From contig DATARH010000223.1 in NCBI GenBank assembly GCA_036264235.1, positions 1 through 19,437 on the forward strand: a DNA stretch of 19,437 bases. The letters are read 5' to 3'. Position 1 is the stretch's first letter, and each line of letters begins with the position of its first letter. Made by a program: the position numbers and the translations under genes. The notes under the pieces are model-generated. The model did no database searches. It saw nothing but the letters and a program-made list of their open reading frames with translations, and was not told the origin of the DNA. This stretch comes from DATARH01 sp036264235 (GTDB taxonomy: Bacteria; Pseudomonadota; Alphaproteobacteria; ATCC43930; CGMCC-115725). Positions 16,739-19,437 of the stretch are shown one piece after another.

Positions 16739-16870
16739 AAGCGGCGCGCGATCGGTGGCATTCCGTGTGATTGTGTGACAGGGGCGAACGCTCTCCTTTT
16801 TGGCGTGTTCGCCTATGGACGGGTCGATGCGCGGCGTGAGCCGAAGCGCCCGGGTAGAGCGATCGTTCAA

Positions 16871-17038
16871 ATGAGCGTGGACAAAGAAGCAGCAGCCGCG
16901 GAACGGCTGCGTGACAACGCCGAACGCTGCCGCCGATTGGCCCGCCAGGTCAACGACCGCGAAGTCACCATTAAACTCAACGACCTAGCCCGTGAGCTAG
17001 AGGCCCGGGCTGATGCAGAAGAGCAAAAATCCCGATAA
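16871..17038 (+). CDS. Small helical protein, 55 residues
   Basis: No named family can be assigned. The 55-residue product is highly charged and predicted to be two helices: about 6-28 (AAERLRDNAERCRRLARQV) and 31-52 (EVTIKLNDLARELEARADAE). It resembles the short helical proteins of about 50-60 residues that are abundant in Bradyrhizobium-type genomes. A longer frame from a GTG at 16775 adds 32 residues of unconvincing sequence; the ATG at 16871 is preferred because the coding-like part begins there. Ribosome binding is weak. It is followed 53 bases later by a similar small gene. Local base composition is visibly richer in A and T than neighbouring genes. Confidence 0.6.
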   Translation: MSVDKEAAAAERLRDNAERCRRLARQVNDREVTIKLNDLARELEARADAEEQKSR

Positions 17039-17091
17039 AATCGAGCTTAGAACGAAACCCCTCTTAAACCTATCGTGTTGACCTCTGTACT

Positions 17092-17253
17092 ATGGAAGAC
17101 ATGATAGAATTTCTTCGCAATGCTGCTGGACGATTGCGAGAACTAGCTTCATCAGCGCCGGAAATCGCGCAAGACCTGCGGGTTCTTGCCGACGACCTCG
17201 ACACCGAGGCCGACGATCTGGCGCGGCGCTCGCGCAGCTCACACCAGAACTGA
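17092..17253 (+). CDS. Small helical protein, 53 residues, similar to its neighbour
   Basis: A 53-residue open frame with helices at about 5-19 (IEFLRNAAGRLRELA) and 24-46. It can be aligned with the preceding small protein: L-R-x-x-A-x-R-x-R-x-L-A in helix 1 and L-x-x-L-A-x-x-L-x-x-x-A-D in helix 2, with a two-residue gap in the loop. This supports both frames being real and related. The start could be ATG 17092 or ATG 17101; neither has a well-spaced ribosome binding site. It ends 69 bases before the convergent AroQ-like gene. Function unknown; a small dimeric or membrane-associated helical hairpin is possible. Confidence 0.55.
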   Translation: MEDMIEFLRNAAGRLRELASSAPEIAQDLRVLADDLDTEADDLARRSRSSHQN

Positions 17254-17322
17254 TCGGGCAAAACCCGCTACTCGCAGCGCAGGGGGTTCGGCATCGCCGC
17301 CGGAATGGACGGTGGTGCCAGA

Positions 17323-17757
17323 CTACTTGGCTGCGAGCAGGTCGCGGATGCCGCGCAGGGCGAGCGCGTAGCCGGCGATGCCGAAGCCGGCGACGACGCC
17401 CTGGCTGACGGCGGCTGTCTGCGAGGCAGGGCCGCGCCGGATCGGGTTCGAGATGTGGACCTCGATGGTCGGAAACTTGACCTGCGACAGCGCCGCGACA
17501 AGCGCCGGATAGCCGCTGCCGAAGGCGGCCGGGTTGAAGATCGCCGCCGCGACCCCGCCGTCGCTCGCCTGATAGATCTTGTTGACGATCTCGCCCTCGA
17601 TATTCGAGTGGAAGATCTCGACCTCCAGGCCGAGCTCGGCGGCATATTCCCGAATGCGCTCGTCATATTCCGGCAGGGTCATCGGTCCGAAGATTTCGGT
17701 CTGGACCTTGCCGCGCATGTTCATGCCGGCGCCGTGGATCACCAGAACCTTTGCCAT
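17323..17757 (-). CDS. AroQ-like (type II 3-dehydroquinate dehydratase fold) protein with altered active site
   Basis: A 144-residue protein with the flavodoxin-like fold and length of type II dehydroquinases. Blocks corresponding to AroQ are recognisable: VLVIHGAGMNMRG (4-16), EIFG (21-24), FHSNIEGEIV (49-58), IFNPAAFGSG (73-82) and IEVHISNP (98-105). Asn75, Glu99 and His101 are kept. The catalytic Tyr is Phe23, the Arg before it is Val18, and the His of NPGAYTH is replaced (Ser81 region). A normal dehydratase reaction is therefore doubtful. The ATG at 17757 is chosen over the one at 17766 because GAGG lies directly against 17766 and nine bases from 17757. It is a single gene, divergent from the dioxygenase across 192 bases. 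Confidence 0.83.
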   Translation of the reverse strand: MAKVLVIHGAGMNMRGKVQTEIFGPMTLPEYDERIREYAAELGLEVEIFHSNIEGEIVNKIYQASDGGVAAAIFNPAAFGSGYPALVAALSQVKFPTIEVHISNPIRRGPASQTAAVSQGVVAGFGIAGYALALRGIRDLLAAK

Positions 17758-17880
17758 CGCTTTCATCCTCGCATTTGCCTCGCGCGTTTCGCGGCGATGC
17801 TAGAGGAGGCGGCAACGCGCTGACAAGCAGTGGCGGCTCCGCCCACCACCGCATTCCTGGCATGTCCGCAGCCCGGCCGA

Positions 17881-17909
17881 ATGACAGTTTTTTTACGAAG
17901 GCGTATCCT
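17881..17909 (+). promoter_or_regulatory. Candidate sigma-70-type promoter for the dioxygenase gene
   Basis: ATGACA (17881-17886) and TATCCT (17904-17909) are separated by 17 bases. They match the consensus hexamers at 5 and 4 of 6 positions and lie 41 bases before the ATG at 17950. The spacer contains a run of seven T, which stands out in this GC-rich DNA. Confidence 0.4.
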
Positions 17910-17949
17910 GTTGCCCAAGAAATGTTCAGGTAAGCGCCAGGTAATCCCG

Positions 17950-18834
17950 ATGGCCGTCTCGATCCGCCAAATTCATCCCGTCTTCGTCGGCGAGGTCTCG
18001 GGGGTCGATCTGCGCCGGCCTTTGTCCCACGAAGAGGCCGCGGCGATCGAGGCTGGAATGGACCGCTATGCGGTTCTAGTGTTTCACGGCCAGAATATTT
18101 CGGACGAGCAGCAGATCGCGTTCAGCCGCAACTTCGGCGAGATCGAGAATTCGGCCGGCGGCAATGTGACTCGGCCGGAGCAAAAGCGGCTCGACCCGCT
18201 GATGAACGATGTGTCGAATCTCGGCCATGACCACAAGCCGCTGCCGCGCGACGACCGCCGCCGTTTGTTCAATCTCGGCAACCAGCTATGGCATTCCGAC
18301 AGCTCGTTTCGGGCGATCCCGGCGAAATTTTCGATCCTGTCAGGCCGCATCGTCGTCGAGAACGCCGGCAATACCGAATTCGCTGACATGCGCGCCGCTT
18401 ATGACGCGCTCGACGGCGAGACCAAGGCGCTGATCGAGGATCTCATCTGCGAGCATTCGCTGATGTATTCGCGCGGGCAGCTCGGCTTCGAGGTGACGCC
18501 GGAAGAGCGGACAACCTTCCGGCCGGTGCGGCAGCGCCTGGTCCGCACCCATCCGGTGACCGGACGCAAGTCGCTCTACCTCGCCTCACATGCCGGTGCG
18601 ATCGTCGGCTGGCCGGTGCCGGAAGCGCGCGCCCTGCTGCGCGATCTGATCGAGCACGCGACGCAGCCGCAATTCGTCTACACCCACAAATGGCAGCAAT
18701 ACGATCTGGTGATGTGGGACAACCGCCAGACCATGCACCGGGTGCGGCGCTTCGACGAGAAGCTCGTCCGCGATATGCGCCGCACCACCGTTGCCGGTGA
18801 TGCCCCAACAGTCGAGCAGGTGCAGGCGGCCTGA
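17950..18834 (+). CDS. TauD/TfdA-family 2-oxoglutarate-dependent dioxygenase
   Basis: A 294-residue non-heme iron dioxygenase that would couple 2-oxoglutarate decarboxylation to hydroxylation of an organic acid. The N-terminus IHPVFVGEVSGVDLRRPLS is typical of TauD/TfdA. The iron ligands are His115 and Asp117 in WHSDSSF (114-120) and His263 in WDNRQTMHRV (256-265). The 2-oxoglutarate-binding Arg is in the following RDMRRT segment (274-279, probably Arg274 or Arg278). SLYLASHAG (208-216) is another family block. The pattern is nearer to TfdA (2,4-D dioxygenase) relatives than to taurine dioxygenase, but substrate cannot be set. The ATG at 17950 is preceded by CAGGTAA; the frame upstream shows no family sequence. 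A DHA2 pump gene follows after 12 bases. Confidence 0.92.
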   Translation: MAVSIRQIHPVFVGEVSGVDLRRPLSHEEAAAIEAGMDRYAVLVFHGQNISDEQQIAFSRNFGEIENSAGGNVTRPEQKRLDPLMNDVSNLGHDHKPLPRDDRRRLFNLGNQLWHSDSSFRAIPAKFSILSGRIVVENAGNTEFADMRAAYDALDGETKALIEDLICEHSLMYSRGQLGFEVTPEERTTFRPVRQRLVRTHPVTGRKSLYLASHAGAIVGWPVPEARALLRDLIEHATQPQFVYTHKWQQYDLVMWDNRQTMHRVRRFDEKLVRDMRRTTVAGDAPTVEQVQAA

Positions 18835-18846
18835 GAAAGTCATCTG

Positions 18847-19437
18847 GTGAGGGGCCAGGGAGCATACGTCCCGGTCGCCAACCGCGGCATGATCACCGCC
18901 TCGATCATGCTGGCGAACATCATGCAGGGCGTCGACAACACAATCGCCAATGTCGCGCTGCCGCACATCCAGGGCAGCCTGTCGGCCTCGCAGGACCAGA
19001 TCGCCTGGGTGCTGACCTCCTACATCGTCGCGGCGGCGATCATGATGCCGCTGACCGGCTGGCTGGCGGGCCGCTTCGGCATCAAATACATTTTCCTCGC
19101 CTCGGTGGCGGGGTTCACGATCGCTTCGGCGCTGTGCGGCGCCGCGACCAGCCTGAGTGAGCTCGTGCTGTTCCGGACGCTGCAAGGGGTATGCGGCGCC
19201 GGCCTCATTCCGCTGTCGCAAGCGACGCTGCTGCAGATCAACCCGCCGGAGCGGCATGGGCATGCGATGGCGGTGTTCGGCACCGGCACGATCCTCGGGC
19301 CGATCATGGGACCGATGCTTGGCGGCTGGCTGACCCAGGATTACAGCTGGCGCTGGATCTTCTACGTCAACCTGCCGATCGGCGTGCTGTGCACGCTCGG
19401 CATCATCGTTTTCATCCGCGAGAGCCGCCACATTCAC
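18847..19437 (+). CDS. DHA2-family MFS efflux transporter (EmrB/QacA type), 3' end outside window
   Basis: The first 197 residues of a drug:H+ antiporter of the 14-helix DHA2 family. The GTG at 18847 is in frame and gives a short leader AYVPVANRG before helix 1, as in alphaproteobacterial EmrB relatives; ATG 18889 is an alternative. Family markers are the helix 1 block LANIMQGVDNTIANVALPHI, WVLTSYIVAAAIMMPLTGWL, GRFGIKYIF (motif A), RTLQGVCGAGLIPLSQ and the antiporter motif C in GPIMGPMLGGWL. The frame is open to the last base. It begins 12 bases after the dioxygenase and is likely cotranscribed. A membrane-fusion EmrA partner, if any, would be outside the window. Confidence 0.92.
   Translation, partial: MRGQGAYVPVANRGMITASIMLANIMQGVDNTIANVALPHIQGSLSASQDQIAWVLTSYIVAAAIMMPLTGWLAGRFGIKYIFLASVAGFTIASALCGAATSLSELVLFRTLQGVCGAGLIPLSQATLLQINPPERHGHAMAVFGTGTILGPIMGPMLGGWLTQDYSWRWIFYVNLPIGVLCTLGIIVFIRESRHIH

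Noticed and set aside
16783..16813. Seven-base inverted repeat GGCGAAC/GTTCGCC with a 17-base loop after the threonine-synthase-like gene
   Set aside because: Short stem, long loop and no T-run after it; not strong enough to call a terminator.
16739..17322. Possible RNA gene or mobile-element remnant in the AT-richer patch
   Set aside because: No tRNA cloverleaf, transposase fragment or terminal repeats seen; the two small protein frames explain most of it.
18586..19437. Minus-strand open frame opposite the dioxygenase and DHA2 pump
   Set aside because: Both sense genes carry clear motifs; the antisense product has none.

Overview
The window is GC-rich, tightly packed DNA from an alphaproteobacterium, probably of the Rhodospirillales or Hyphomicrobiales. 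The evidence is the codon use, the YejEF-type peptide transporter genes, the DUF4160/DUF2442 pair, the LprI-like secreted protein and the small helical proteins. The exact genus cannot be read from the sequence. I see no rRNA, tRNA, insertion sequence, CRISPR array or phage gene. Most of it looks like ordinary chromosome with a large share of accessory catabolic enzymes.

Layout. 1-1188 (+): 3' part of glycogen synthase glgA, cut by the window edge. 1189-6615 (-): reading 5' to 3' on the minus strand, asd, the yejE permease, the yejF double ATPase, a stand-alone hydrolase/formyltransferase resembling the N-terminal domain of 10-formyl-THF dehydrogenase, then a DUF4160 gene broken by a one-base frameshift and its DUF2442 partner. 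6742-9313 (+): an Mpo1-like (DUF962) membrane protein, an AhpD/CMD-like protein, a two-module VOC-superfamily protein disrupted by a short internal deletion, a strong hairpin and an SDR oxidoreductase. 9314-10552 (-): a secreted LprI-like protein with five 19-20-residue repeats and a long disordered tail. 10767-12659 (+): an iron-ADH/maleylacetate-reductase-like dehydrogenase followed by an isochorismatase-like hydrolase. 12656-15524 (-): an NTF2/SnoaL-like protein, an LLM flavin oxidoreductase and a YbfB/YjiJ-type MFS permease. 15596-16738 (+): a zinc-ribbon threonine-synthase-like PLP enzyme. 16871-17253 (+): two tiny, mutually similar helical proteins. 17323-17757 (-): an AroQ-like protein that has lost several catalytic residues. 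17950-19437 (+): a TfdA/TauD-type dioxygenase and the start of a DHA2-family MFS pump.

How they may work together. asd belongs to lysine/threonine/methionine and cell-wall precursor synthesis. YejEF is the inner-membrane core of a peptide importer whose binding protein and second permease are not here. The two enzyme groups around 10.8-15.5 kb and 17.9-19.4 kb have the usual composition of small-molecule catabolic or detoxification clusters (dehydrogenase, hydrolase, flavin monooxygenase, MFS carrier, 2-oxoglutarate dioxygenase), but no substrate can be assigned. I did not find a convincing new multi-gene system. The points most worth following are the degenerate AroQ paralogue, the FDH-like stand-alone domain, the pair of small helical proteins, the 19-residue repeat protein and the two broken genes.
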